Shown piece after piece: positions 24,681-32,889 of a DNA stretch of 64,000 nucleotides. Under the pieces are notes generated by a model, which was not told the origin of the DNA, made no database searches, and saw only the letters and a program-made list of their open reading frames with translations. The stretch is from JACCQS01 sp963766765. Lineage in GTDB: Bacteria > Actinomycetota > Actinomycetes > Mycobacteriales > Geodermatophilaceae. The stretch lies in contig CAVYBR010000015.1 in assembly GCA_963766765.1 (NCBI GenBank), forward strand, positions 186,001 through 250,000, read 5' to 3'. A program made the translations under genes and the position numbers. Position 1 is the stretch's first letter; each line of letters starts with the position of its first letter.

Positions 24681-25076
24681 ATGATCATGAAGCTCGAACT
24701 CGTACCTATCCCGGTGACCGACGTCGACCGGGCCAAGGCGTTCTACATCGATCAGGTGGGCTTCGACCTGGACGTCGACGTCACGCCGTCGGAAGGGGTC
24801 CGTGTCGTTCAGCTCACCCCACCGGGCTCGGCCTGCTCCATCGTTCTCAGCATGGGCCTGGACGAGATCTCCGACATGACGCCCGGCAACGTCAAGGGTC
24901 TCCACCTGGTGGTGAACGACATTGAGCAGGCACGGGAAGAACTCATCGGCCGAGGCGTGAGCGTCCGAGACGTTCTCGACGTGGGCGGGGGCGTGAAGTA
25001 CGCCGGGTTTGCCGACCCCGACGGCAACAGCCTCGTCCTGCAGGAGATGGCCTGGCGAACCGGCGACGCCTTCTGA
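24681..25076 (+). CDS. VOC (glyoxalase-like) family protein
   Basis: A 131-residue single-domain VOC protein with the paired beta-alpha-beta-beta-beta halves: MKLELVPIPVTDVDRAKAFYIDQVGFDLD, VVQLTPPGSACSIVL, then GLHLVVNDIEQAREELIGRGV and the final FADPDGNSLVLQEM. The closing strand with Glu is a usual metal-ligand position. Such proteins bind a metal and act as isomerases, dioxygenases or drug binders; the substrate is unknown. AAGGAG precedes the ATG. Confidence 0.85.
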   Translation: MIMKLELVPIPVTDVDRAKAFYIDQVGFDLDVDVTPSEGVRVVQLTPPGSACSIVLSMGLDEISDMTPGNVKGLHLVVNDIEQAREELIGRGVSVRDVLDVGGGVKYAGFADPDGNSLVLQEMAWRTGDAF

Positions 25077-25246
25077 GGCCACGGAAGTATGGCTCTGCCG
25101 CCAGCATGACCCGCGTGCGCTGACACGCCGACCGGCCAGGGCTGAACTGCCGTCGTATTGTCGGCAAGATCAAACGGTCTGGTTCGCCCACGCCCTCCGA
25201 CGATGGTGCGGGGAGTGATGTCGGCCCGGCGCGGACGGCTCGCGGA

Positions 25247-27892
25247 GTGCTGCTGCTGCCGCCGTGGGTTCGGGCGCCGGTGCTGGGTCTTCGCCAGCCG
25301 GGGGCCTTCCTTGCAGTGTTCGTCGCCGCCGCGATCCTCGCGTGTGCAGCTGCCTCCACTGCGCTGTTCCTGTCTTCGGCCAGGTCCGGCTCGCTGCAGC
25401 ATCAGATCAACGACCGGTGTGAAAACGCGGCTTATCCGTCCATCGGGACCACCACCCCCCTCGCGCCGTTCCGGAATCGGCCGGCCATGTTCAGCCCCGA
25501 GACCGACCAAGCCTATCCAGAGGCCCTTGCCCGCCAAGGGTTTTCGAGCAATCCGGTCTTCATCGGTGCATCGACCCCGATCACGCAGAACGGCGGTGAT
25601 GCGGAGGTTCGGGTCTTCTACCGACCCGGCGCGCTGGAGCAGATCACGATCCTGGATTCCGGCCCCGGCGAAGGCATCTATGTGCCGGCCTACATCGCCG
25701 AACTCGTGCATGTGGGCGCGGGTGACAGGTTGGAGATCGACGGGACATCCGTGCCGGTGGTCGGGGTCTACCAGAATCTGTTCGACGAGCCGATCCGCCC
25801 GTTCTGGTGTTCGTACTCAGACCTGTTCGTCGTGGAGCTTCTCGGCTCGCGGCCGGCCGACATTCTCATTGCCACCGATGAGACGACCTTCTACGACCTC
25901 GCCATTGCTCACGACGTAGCCCGCAGCCAGGGCAGTGTGGCGATCTTCGACGAGTCGGCCGCGCGGCTGTGGGAAGTCCCCCTGGACCCGGACATCGTCA
26001 CGAGAACCTCGACTCGGGAGATCCTCGATCGGCAGAACACCGCCTTCCTCGAGGCCACCAGCATCTCCGGGGACAGCGATCGCGAGTTCAACCAGAGCTT
26101 CCAGAGTGAGGAGCTGGGGAAACTTCTCGTGCGTTCGCAGCGCCTGGCCAGCGGGCTGCGTGGTCCGGTGATCCCGACCGCTGTGGCCGGCACGATCCTG
26201 GCCATGCTGCTGGTCGCCGCGGCGGGTAGCTACTGGGCCGACCGCCGGCTGCGTGAAGTACGGCTGCTGTCCGCGCGCGGGGTCGGTCCCGGTGCCCTCG
26301 CGGTCAAGGCTTCGTTGGAGTTGGTCATCCCGGCTGCCCTCGGCACAGTGGGTGGCTACTACCTGGCGCGCGCGCTGATTGCCGTGGCCGGGCCGGCCGA
26401 TGACCTCGATCCGGATGCCCTGCGCACCGCGATCCTGACCACGCTCGCCAGCTTCGTGATCGGGCTGATCCTGCTCGCCGCGGTGGCCGGGATCCGGTCG
26501 CGAAACTTCACGGAGAAGCCGATCGGGCACAAGCGGTCATGGCTCAGCCTCATCCCGTACGAACTGATCCTGCTCGGTGCGGCCGGCTACCTGTGGTGGC
26601 GGCTACGAGGTGAGGACGCGGTGGTCTTCGACGGCTCGGTCGCCCAGGTCAACGGGCTGCTGGTCTCGTTCCCGCTGCTGTTCCTGGCGGGGGCTGCAGT
26701 GCTCGTCGTACGGCTGATCGTGATGGTGCTTCCCGCGATGCGAAGCCGGGCGCAGAGGTGGCCGCCGGCGGTCTACATCGCGGTCAACCAGCTCACTGCC
26801 AATCGCGTGGTCAGCGCCAGCCTGCTGGCCGCACTGTGCCTGCCGATCGCCGTCCTGACCTACTCCGCGACGCTGACCGCCTCCAGCCAGCGGACCGTGG
26901 AAAGCAAAGCCTTTGTCAGCGTCGGTGCCGAACGCGCAGTCACCACCTTCGATGACATCGAGGCGACCCCGGCCGTGGATGCCGCCGGCACACTGGTCAA
27001 CCGGTACCAGGACGTCTTCGTCGACGGCACCGATGCCAGCGCGTTGGGTGTCGATCCGGACGACTTCGCCAGCGTCGCCTACTGGGAGGACAACTTCGCA
27101 GACCAAGACCTGGACACCATGCTGGCCACGCTCGCAGACGGGGGCGGGGACCGGATCCCGGTCATCGCTTCCGGCGGCGTATCGCTGGGTCCACACACGC
27201 TGACGTTGGGGGACAACTTCTACGCAGTGGACCTCGACGTCGAGGTGCTGGCCGTCGCCGACGTGCTGCCCGGTCGCCGGACGGCCGAACCCCTGATCCT
27301 GCTCGACAGCGCGCGGGTCGGATCCGATGTGCCGGAGGCGGCCAACCAGCAGAACGAGATCTGGACCAACGACGACGCTCGACCGGCCGTCGAGGAGATC
27401 CGGCGACAGAACGCCCGACTGTTCCGGGTGTTCACCACCGCCGAGATCTTTGACCTGGCCAACTTCCTCGGCGTCTCCTGGACGTTCGGGTATCTGCAGG
27501 GGCTGGCCGCGTTCGTCGGTGTTATCGCCATAGGCGGTCTGTTGCTCTACCTCGAGACGCGGCAGCGCGCCCGCACCGCGTCGAACGCGATGGCTCGCCG
27601 GATGGGGCTGTCCCGGCGCGCCCACTTCCGATCCCTCCTCGCTGAGTTGGGCAGCGTCCTGGTGGTGGCTGGGATCGTCGGCGCGGTGCTGGCGGCAGCG
27701 GCGGTCGCCATGGCCTACCGACGGCTCGACGTAGCGGCATTGCGCGAACCGAGTCCGCTCTTGGCGGTTCCCTGGCTCACCCTGGCCGCCGTCGCAGCGG
27801 CTGCGGTCGCCGTCGCATTCGCGGCTGCCGCGTTCGCCCAACGTCGCTCCGATCGGGTCAACCCAGCAGAGGTGCTGCGGCTCGGCGGCTGA
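25247..27892 (+). CDS. FtsX/MacB-type ABC transporter permease, solitary
   Basis: An 881-residue membrane protein with two FtsX-like halves. The N-terminal segment GAFLAVFVAAAILACAAASTALF is followed by a large extracytoplasmic domain (about residues 50-310), then membrane segments from VIPTAVAGTILAMLLVAAAG to VIGLILLAAVAGI, a second set around PLLFLAGAAVLVVRLIVMVL, a second external domain and a final group ending RVNPAEVLRLGG, a typical MacB/LolC C-terminus. No ATPase gene is adjacent, so the partner must be encoded elsewhere. GTG start chosen; the true start could be slightly upstream. It might export a lipid, peptide or lipoprotein. Confidence 0.78.
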   Translation: MLLLPPWVRAPVLGLRQPGAFLAVFVAAAILACAAASTALFLSSARSGSLQHQINDRCENAAYPSIGTTTPLAPFRNRPAMFSPETDQAYPEALARQGFSSNPVFIGASTPITQNGGDAEVRVFYRPGALEQITILDSGPGEGIYVPAYIAELVHVGAGDRLEIDGTSVPVVGVYQNLFDEPIRPFWCSYSDLFVVELLGSRPADILIATDETTFYDLAIAHDVARSQGSVAIFDESAARLWEVPLDPDIVTRTSTREILDRQNTAFLEATSISGDSDREFNQSFQSEELGKLLVRSQRLASGLRGPVIPTAVAGTILAMLLVAAAGSYWADRRLREVRLLSARGVGPGALAVKASLELVIPAALGTVGGYYLARALIAVAGPADDLDPDALRTAILTTLASFVIGLILLAAVAGIRSRNFTEKPIGHKRSWLSLIPYELILLGAAGYLWWRLRGEDAVVFDGSVAQVNGLLVSFPLLFLAGAAVLVVRLIVMVLPAMRSRAQRWPPAVYIAVNQLTANRVVSASLLAALCLPIAVLTYSATLTASSQRTVESKAFVSVGAERAVTTFDDIEATPAVDAAGTLVNRYQDVFVDGTDASALGVDPDDFASVAYWEDNFADQDLDTMLATLADGGGDRIPVIASGGVSLGPHTLTLGDNFYAVDLDVEVLAVADVLPGRRTAEPLILLDSARVGSDVPEAANQQNEIWTNDDARPAVEEIRRQNARLFRVFTTAEIFDLANFLGVSWTFGYLQGLAAFVGVIAIGGLLLYLETRQRARTASNAMARRMGLSRRAHFRSLLAELGSVLVVAGIVGAVLAAAAVAMAYRRLDVAALREPSPLLAVPWLTLAAVAAAAVAVAFAAAAFAQRRSDRVNPAEVLRLGG

Positions 27893-27917
27893 TCAGTCTG
27901 ATCAGAGTGGTGAGGGG

Positions 27918-29267
27918 CTAGAACAGGGTCAGATAACGGTCGACCTCCCAGTCGCTGACAACCCCGTGGTAATCCATGAACTCTTGTTGCTTGATGTCGA
28001 CGTAGTAGTCGAGGTAGTCGCCATCGGCGTGGGTGCCCAGCGCTTCACGTAACACTGAGTCCTCGAGCAGGGCTTCCGTTGCATGCAGCAGAGTCGGCGG
28101 CATGGTCACGATTCCACGTCTTGCGACGTCCTCCTTGGACAGCGTGTAGAGGTTGTCGCTGTTGGGTTCACCGGGGTCCAGCTCACGCTCGATGCCGTCG
28201 AGGCCGGCCGCCAGCATCACGGTCAAGGCAAGGTAGGGGTTGGCAGAACCATCGCAGCCCCGGTGTTCGACGCGTCCGCTGTCCGGGATCCGCAGCATCT
28301 GGGTTCGGTTGTTGCCGCCGTAGGTGGCATAGGCCGGGGCCCAGGTGGCCCCGGACGCTGGCGCGCCGACACCCATCCGTTTGTAGCTGTTGACCGTCGG
28401 ACACGTCACCGCGATCGCGGCGCGGGCATGTTCGATCAGGCCGGCCACGAACGAGTACCCGAGGGTGGACATGCCCAGCCCTCGTTCGTCGTCCACATCG
28501 CGGAAGAGCTCCTCGTCGCCTCGCCAGAGGCTCGAGTGCATGTGCAGACCGTTACCGGTCCGGTCACTGAAGACCTTCGGCATAAAGGTCGCCGCCATGC
28601 CGGCTTCATGGGCCAACGTGTGGACCATGTAACGGAAAAAGATCAACCTATCTGCCGACGTCAGCGCGTCTGCGTACTTGAAATTCTGCTCGAACTGACC
28701 GTTGGCATCCTCGTGGTCGTTGGCGTAGTTGGTCCAGCCGAGCTGGTTGCAGTACTTCGAGACCCTCGACAGGTGGGGATACATCCTGGTCAGTGCCTTG
28801 ACGTCGTAGCAGGGCGAGCTGGCCGTATCGAGCGGGTCGGCGACGCGCACGCCGCCGCCGGGCTGACGCGAGACCAGGAAATACTCCGCCTCGACCCCCA
28901 CGTTGTACGTGAGCCCCTTCGCCTCCAGCCGGGCGAGCTGATTCTTGAGGATGACCCGCGGTGTGAAGCGCCATGGTTGATCGTCGACGTGAATATCGCA
29001 CTGCAGCACGGCCAGTTCCGGTTGCCACGGCACCTGGAGGTAGCTCGCAGGGTCGGGCACCGCAATCAGATCCGGGTCGGACGGCGTCTGACCCATCGGT
29101 CCAGCTGCGAATCCGGCGAAGCCTGCACCGCCGTCCATCAGCAGATCGAAGGACTCCGCGGGCACCAGCTTTGCGCATGGCTTCCCGTGCATGTCGACGA
29201 ACATGGCGAAGAAGAACTCGATGCCATCGGCTTCGGCTCGATTCTTGAGTTCCTCGCGAGTTGTCAT
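27918..29267 (-). CDS. GlnT-type glutamine synthetase-like ligase (gamma-glutamyl-amide synthetase)
   Basis: A 449-residue GS-family protein. The ATP/metal motifs are VGVEAEYFL (Glu pair), NGLHMHSSLWR (in place of the NGSGMHxH loop), KRMGVGAPASGATWAPAYATYGGNN and RVEHRGCDGSANPYLAL. It matches GlnT (formerly class III) enzymes that join glutamate to ammonia or alkylamines such as methylamine. Neighbours GlxB/C/D strongly support amine handling rather than the main GS. The ATG has GGAGAGG upstream. It is the last gene of a minus-strand group starting at 32667, separated by 148 bases from the previous gene and probably with its own promoter. Confidence 0.85.
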   Translation of the reverse strand: MTTREELKNRAEADGIEFFFAMFVDMHGKPCAKLVPAESFDLLMDGGAGFAGFAAGPMGQTPSDPDLIAVPDPASYLQVPWQPELAVLQCDIHVDDQPWRFTPRVILKNQLARLEAKGLTYNVGVEAEYFLVSRQPGGGVRVADPLDTASSPCYDVKALTRMYPHLSRVSKYCNQLGWTNYANDHEDANGQFEQNFKYADALTSADRLIFFRYMVHTLAHEAGMAATFMPKVFSDRTGNGLHMHSSLWRGDEELFRDVDDERGLGMSTLGYSFVAGLIEHARAAIAVTCPTVNSYKRMGVGAPASGATWAPAYATYGGNNRTQMLRIPDSGRVEHRGCDGSANPYLALTVMLAAGLDGIERELDPGEPNSDNLYTLSKEDVARRGIVTMPPTLLHATEALLEDSVLREALGTHADGDYLDYYVDIKQQEFMDYHGVVSDWEVDRYLTLF

Positions 29268-29415
29268 GACCTCTCCTACCTCGGCCTCGGGGGTGGCTAG
29301 CGCTTTTCACGGGGGCCGGCACGTCCCCTACGCGGCTGTGTCCGGTTGCTTGTCAAGAGACCCCGATGATTGTCAGTGGACGCCGCGTATGGCGCGCCTT
29401 CCCCCTGCACATCGA
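29268..29415 (-). promoter_or_regulatory. Leader/promoter region of the glnT-type gene
   Basis: This 148-base gap precedes the glnT-type start. On the minus strand it contains TTGACA (a consensus -35 hexamer) near 29367, but no clear -10 box, and two related pieces TGACAATCA and TTGACAAGCAA. No strong hairpin is seen. I list it as a possible promoter only. Confidence 0.3.
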
Positions 29416-30087
29416 CTAGTTGCGCCCGGTCGGAAGGGCGAGCTCCAAGCCTTGAGCCAGGTCGAGCAGTGAGTCAAGCAGCGAAGTCAAGTCAGCTGCA
29501 CTGACTTCGGTGACGAAATTCGCGCGCCTGACCATCCGATACTGACCCAGTTCCGCGCGCGCGGCTTCGGTGATCAGCCGGGCCCCGGCCGGGGCGAGCA
29601 GGACATCCTTGGTACGCCGGTCGCGCAACAGCGGCAGGATCGAGGCCAGCGCCGAAAGGGGCGGCACCGCGCCCGCCGGCGTAGCGATACGCAGATGGGC
29701 AGGCCACTCCGATGCCACCTCGTGTTGGCAAGAAAAGCGCCGTCCCGGCGAGACGATGTCGGTGGCACTCGGCCTGAGGAGGAAGTCGATCGGCCCCTGC
29801 AGCGGCAGCGGGCAGGACACGGTGAGCGAGAGCCAGAGCGTCGGAAGCCCCCGCAGTGCCACGGTATCGACGATGAAGCACACGATGACCCGATGCCCTC
29901 TGTAGCGGCCGGTCAGAACCGGATAGTCGATCCCCTGTTGCTCCAGGCGCGGTTCGTCGAGCACCTGCTGGGCGCCGGAAAGGACGTTGCGTCGCTTGGC
30001 AGCAACGCGGTGGACGTGCCTGACCTGGATCCAGATCAGTAGCACACCTACGGCGACCAGCACGGTCGCTAGTAGCACGGCGCTCAC
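29416..30087 (-). CDS. Membrane-anchored protein of unknown function in the glnT cluster
   Basis: A 223-residue protein with one N-terminal membrane segment (MSAVLLATVLVAVGVLLIWIQV) and a soluble remainder that includes GRYRGHRVIVCFIVD and SCQHEVASEWPAHLRIATPAG. No known domain is recognised. It follows the APC permease by 36 bases and precedes the ligase gene, so it is probably co-transcribed with them. GTG start with AGGAGAG in front. A periplasmic- or cytoplasm-facing accessory of the transporter is a guess only. Confidence 0.6.
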   Translation of the reverse strand: MSAVLLATVLVAVGVLLIWIQVRHVHRVAAKRRNVLSGAQQVLDEPRLEQQGIDYPVLTGRYRGHRVIVCFIVDTVALRGLPTLWLSLTVSCPLPLQGPIDFLLRPSATDIVSPGRRFSCQHEVASEWPAHLRIATPAGAVPPLSALASILPLLRDRRTKDVLLAPAGARLITEAARAELGQYRMVRRANFVTEVSAADLTSLLDSLLDLAQGLELALPTGRN

Positions 30088-30123
30088 TCTCCTGTGTCCA
30101 TGTGCAAGGCATGTCGCTCGACG

Positions 30124-31608
30124 CTAGTAGCCCTTCGGGCGAGGCCACGGCATGGTGAACTGCTGACCTCTACGCACGAACTTGTACCGCCGCATGACGA
30201 ACCAAATCGATGCCAGGAGATAGAAGACCACCAGGGTGACCAGCGTTGTGCCGTACCCCAGGAACGTCGCGAACAGAACCAAGGCGGCGATCAACGCCAG
30301 CGTCAATGCAGGTAGCGGATGCAGCGGGTGTGTGTAGCCGCGGTGGAGCGTGCCGATCGGCCACAACTTCCGGAAGCGGAACACATTGGGGACCATGAAG
30401 GAGTACATCAACAAGGCGGACAGGATCGAGAACGTGATGATCGTCGCGAGCAGGGTCGGATTATCCAGCAGCACCGGAAGGATCGCGAACGCGATAGCGA
30501 CCGGGACCAGGAACAGGATCGCCCGGAAGGGTGTCCGGTACCGCGGGTGGATCGCTCCGAACCAAGCCGGCAGGTAGTTGTCACGGCCCATCGAGAACCA
30601 TGCCCGAGATGCGTCGTTGATGCAGCCGTTGGCCGATGCGAGGGTGGCCGCAACAGTTCCCAGCGCCAATAGGACGGCAAGTGTCCCACCGGCATTGGCC
30701 AGTGCAGTGTCGAACAGTGGGGTGATAGAGACACTCAGGTATTGCCAGGGAAGGCTTCCCACGCTGACGTACCAGGTGAGCAGGGCGGCGATCAGCAAAG
30801 TGATGATGCCGGTCATCGTGCCGAGCGGGATTGACCGCGCGGGCGAACGACACTCCTCCGCCGCCTGGCAGGTGCCTTCAATGCCCAGGTAGAACCACAT
30901 ACCGAACTGCAGCGCCGCAATCACGCCGAGCCAGCCGTATGGCAGAGCGTTGGACATCGATGACGCCAGGCCCTCGAAGTGCAGTGCCGCGTCTGGATTC
31001 CAGCCCTGGGAAGCGAAGAAAAGCACGATGATGGCGGCCGTGGCGAACGCGGTGATCACGAAGTTGACCGAGAGAGTGGCCAGCACTCCACGGTAGTTCA
31101 GGAAGGCCAGCACCATGATCGCCAGAATGATGAAGGCGTACTGATTGACGTTTCCGGTGTAGCCCAGATTCGTGGCGATCGTCGACATGAGGTAGCTCAT
31201 GACATTCGCGTCGGCAGCCTCGAGCATCGTGTACTCGAGGACCAGGAAGAGGCCGACATTGAAGGCCATGAGCGGCCCAATCATGTGTTTCGCCTGGGTG
31301 TACTGCCCGCCTGCGGCGGCGACTGTCGAGGTGACCTCGGAATCGATCATCGCCACGCAGGTGTAGAGGATTCCGACTACGAAGAGGGCGATGAGCGCAC
31401 CGAACATTCCGCCCTTCGTGACCGAGAAGTTCCAGCCCATGTACTCCCCGACCAGGACGATGCCTACGCCGAGACCCCAGATGTGGGCCGGTCCGAGGAC
31501 CTTCTTCAGCGTCAGCTGGCCACGCGCGATCGACGGGTTGGCAATGATCTTCGCCGAATCAGCCGAACGCCGATCGGAGCCCCCCCGCCGCGAAGGAGCC
31601 CGGGTCAT
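30124..31608 (-). CDS. APC-family amine/amino acid permease (ethanolamine-permease-like)
   Basis: A 494-residue transporter with about 12 membrane segments. The start region SIARGQLTLKKVLGPAHIWGLGVGIVLVGEYMGWNFS, then AMIDSEVTSTVAAAGGQYTQAKH and FGMWFYLGIEGTCQAAEECRSPARSIPLG resemble the ethanolamine permease branch of the APC superfamily. It should import an amine or amino acid by cation symport or exchange. Its ATG overlaps the stop of a 64-residue membrane protein (31605-31608), which is chained by overlaps to two more. The location beside glnT and glxBCD suggests uptake of the amine they assimilate. Confidence 0.8.
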   Translation of the reverse strand: MTRAPSRRGGSDRRSADSAKIIANPSIARGQLTLKKVLGPAHIWGLGVGIVLVGEYMGWNFSVTKGGMFGALIALFVVGILYTCVAMIDSEVTSTVAAAGGQYTQAKHMIGPLMAFNVGLFLVLEYTMLEAADANVMSYLMSTIATNLGYTGNVNQYAFIILAIMVLAFLNYRGVLATLSVNFVITAFATAAIIVLFFASQGWNPDAALHFEGLASSMSNALPYGWLGVIAALQFGMWFYLGIEGTCQAAEECRSPARSIPLGTMTGIITLLIAALLTWYVSVGSLPWQYLSVSITPLFDTALANAGGTLAVLLALGTVAATLASANGCINDASRAWFSMGRDNYLPAWFGAIHPRYRTPFRAILFLVPVAIAFAILPVLLDNPTLLATIITFSILSALLMYSFMVPNVFRFRKLWPIGTLHRGYTHPLHPLPALTLALIAALVLFATFLGYGTTLVTLVVFYLLASIWFVMRRYKFVRRGQQFTMPWPRPKGY

Positions 31609-31799
31609 GACTTATCCGGTGTCGCAGAGAGCATTTCCGCAGCCCCGGGAGCCGCCAGGAGCTCGTCGGTGCCCTCGACGGAGGTGGTCAGGAACTCCTC
31701 GTCATGCTCACGGGCGACTTTGATCGCGTCCCAGACCATCCAGATGGCGAGCAGGGCGCTGATGATCCACGCGAGGTACTCAGCAATCTGCATGGTCAT
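31605..31799 (-). CDS. 64-residue single-span membrane protein, coupled to the permease
   Basis: A very small protein with one membrane helix (MQIAEYLAWIISALLAIWMVWDA) and a charged tail of about 40 residues (KVAREHDEEFLTTSVEGTDELLAAP). Both gene borders are 4-base ATGA overlaps, with the permease downstream and the 159-residue protein upstream. This is strong evidence that it is real and needed in fixed ratio. No family is recognised. It may be a small regulatory subunit of the transporter. Confidence 0.65.
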   Translation of the reverse strand: MTMQIAEYLAWIISALLAIWMVWDAIKVAREHDEEFLTTSVEGTDELLAAPGAAEMLSATPDKS

Positions 31800-32275
31800 G
31801 TGCCTTTCTGGGTTGAGGTTCCAGGCTCAGCACCGGGCGGCCCGAAACGTTCTCGGATGACTTCCCGGTACTGCCGGAAGGACACCAAGTAGACGAAGCC
31901 CAGGTAGCCGCCGATCACGGCGATCGTGATGAGCAGCGCGAGGGGATCAATCGGGTACTGCTCGGACCCGGGCCTGGGAGTGCTTGCCGCCACCTGGTCA
32001 TTCGCTCCTTGGAGGTCAGTGAGCCCCTCGTCGATCAACCTCTGGTAACGCTCCTGCTCGACCTGGGTGATCGGCAGTTCGGACAGCTCTACCGGTGCCT
32101 CAGCAGACGGGGCCGCAGCCGAATTGCTGTAGTACGTCACGCCGAACAGAATCGCGAACAGCAGGACCATGATGAAGGCGGCGTCGATCAACTGACCGCG
32201 CCGGCCCTGCTTGGGTGGGACGTAGTCCGTTCCCATATCGGGGTTGTCGACTTCCGCGCCGGCTTCGGAACTCAT
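31796..32275 (-). CDS. 159-residue two-span membrane protein, coupled to the permease operon
   Basis: The protein has a polar N-terminus (MSSEAGAEVDNPDMGTDYVPPKQGRRGQ), a first helix (LIDAAFIMVLLFAILFGVTYY), an external loop of about 65 residues and a second helix (PLALLITIAVIGGYLGFVYLV) before a basic tail. It overlaps both neighbours by 4 bases. I do not recognise a family. The layout (two helices with an external loop) would suit a partner of the permease or an assembly factor. Confidence 0.65.
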   Translation of the reverse strand: MSSEAGAEVDNPDMGTDYVPPKQGRRGQLIDAAFIMVLLFAILFGVTYYSNSAAAPSAEAPVELSELPITQVEQERYQRLIDEGLTDLQGANDQVAASTPRPGSEQYPIDPLALLITIAVIGGYLGFVYLVSFRQYREVIRERFGPPGAEPGTSTQKGT

Positions 32276-32667
32276 GCCGCCGCCTTTCCGCTTCTCCGCA
32301 GGTCACGCAGGACTCGGATCTCACGCAAGTGCGCGACGTCCCGCCGGTAGATGAAGTCCTTGTCGCGTCGGTAGTTCCTGACCAGGTTGAGCATCGATGC
32401 GATGTTGTAGACCAGCAGCACGGCGCCGGCGGCGATGAGCACTACCTTCGTGGCTGCATCCGGCATGAGTGACCACAGGGCCACGATGACGAACGGAATG
32501 ATGATCAGAAGTAGCACAACGAAGACCGCAGCCATCTGGACGTCGCGCCGGTACATGGTCTCCATCTGGGCCAGGACGCTCTCCTCAGCGGCCTGATCCT
32601 CGGGGCGGAACACTGACTCGGCTGCGGAGATGACTTCCTCGGGCAGTCCGACCTCTTCGTCCTCCAC
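32272..32667 (-). CDS. 131-residue two-span membrane protein, first gene of the permease operon
   Basis: An acidic N-terminus (MEDEEVGLPEEVISAAESVF) and a short helix come before two close membrane spans (MAAVFVVLLLIIIPFVIVALW and VVLIAAGAVLLVYNIASML). A strongly basic tail (RNYRRDKDFIYRRDVAHLREIR) follows. The GTG start is preceded by AGGAGAGG at 8 bases. Its stop overlaps the next start (ATGA). Nothing in the sequence identifies a family. It opens the minus-strand arm of the divergent locus. Confidence 0.6.
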   Translation of the reverse strand: MEDEEVGLPEEVISAAESVFRPEDQAAEESVLAQMETMYRRDVQMAAVFVVLLLIIIPFVIVALWSLMPDAATKVVLIAAGAVLLVYNIASMLNLVRNYRRDKDFIYRRDVAHLREIRVLRDLRRSGKAAA

Positions 32668-32802
32668 AGCAGGCACCTCTCCTGTCAGAGTTCGCCTCAC
32701 CCGGCCACCTGGGCATCCCCGGTGCCACTGGCATGCCGTGTGCTGGCTCGGAAGTTTGCACCCGACCTTGTTGCGTTGGCAAGAGTCTCCGGGGGAGAGA
32801 TC

Positions 32803-32819
32803 GTTACCTCTTAGGAAAC
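32803..32819. promoter_or_regulatory. Imperfect inverted repeat in the divergent glx/permease promoter region
   Basis: GTTACC and GGAAAC surround TCTTA (5 of 6 arm positions pair), in the 222-base gap between the two divergent arms, 70 bases before the glxB start. The sequence is also close to, but not identical with, a GlnR-type site (GTnAC-n6-GAAAC; here the spacer is 7). It could be bound by the XRE-cupin protein of the locus or by GlnR. Confidence 0.45.
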
Positions 32820-32889
32820 GATGTGTAGTCTGAGTTGACCATTGGAACGTCTCGGTGCGTCCAGTGAGCAGGTTCTCCCGGGAGCAGAT

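Noticed and set aside
24559..24684. Short open frame starting MSKCTFWKRL before the VOC gene
   Set aside because: It has no ribosome site or domain and ends inside the next gene's start. It is probably a chance frame.
32803..32819. Firm GlnR binding site
   Set aside because: The half-sites are similar but the spacer is 7 and not 6 bases. It is kept only as an inverted repeat with unknown binder.
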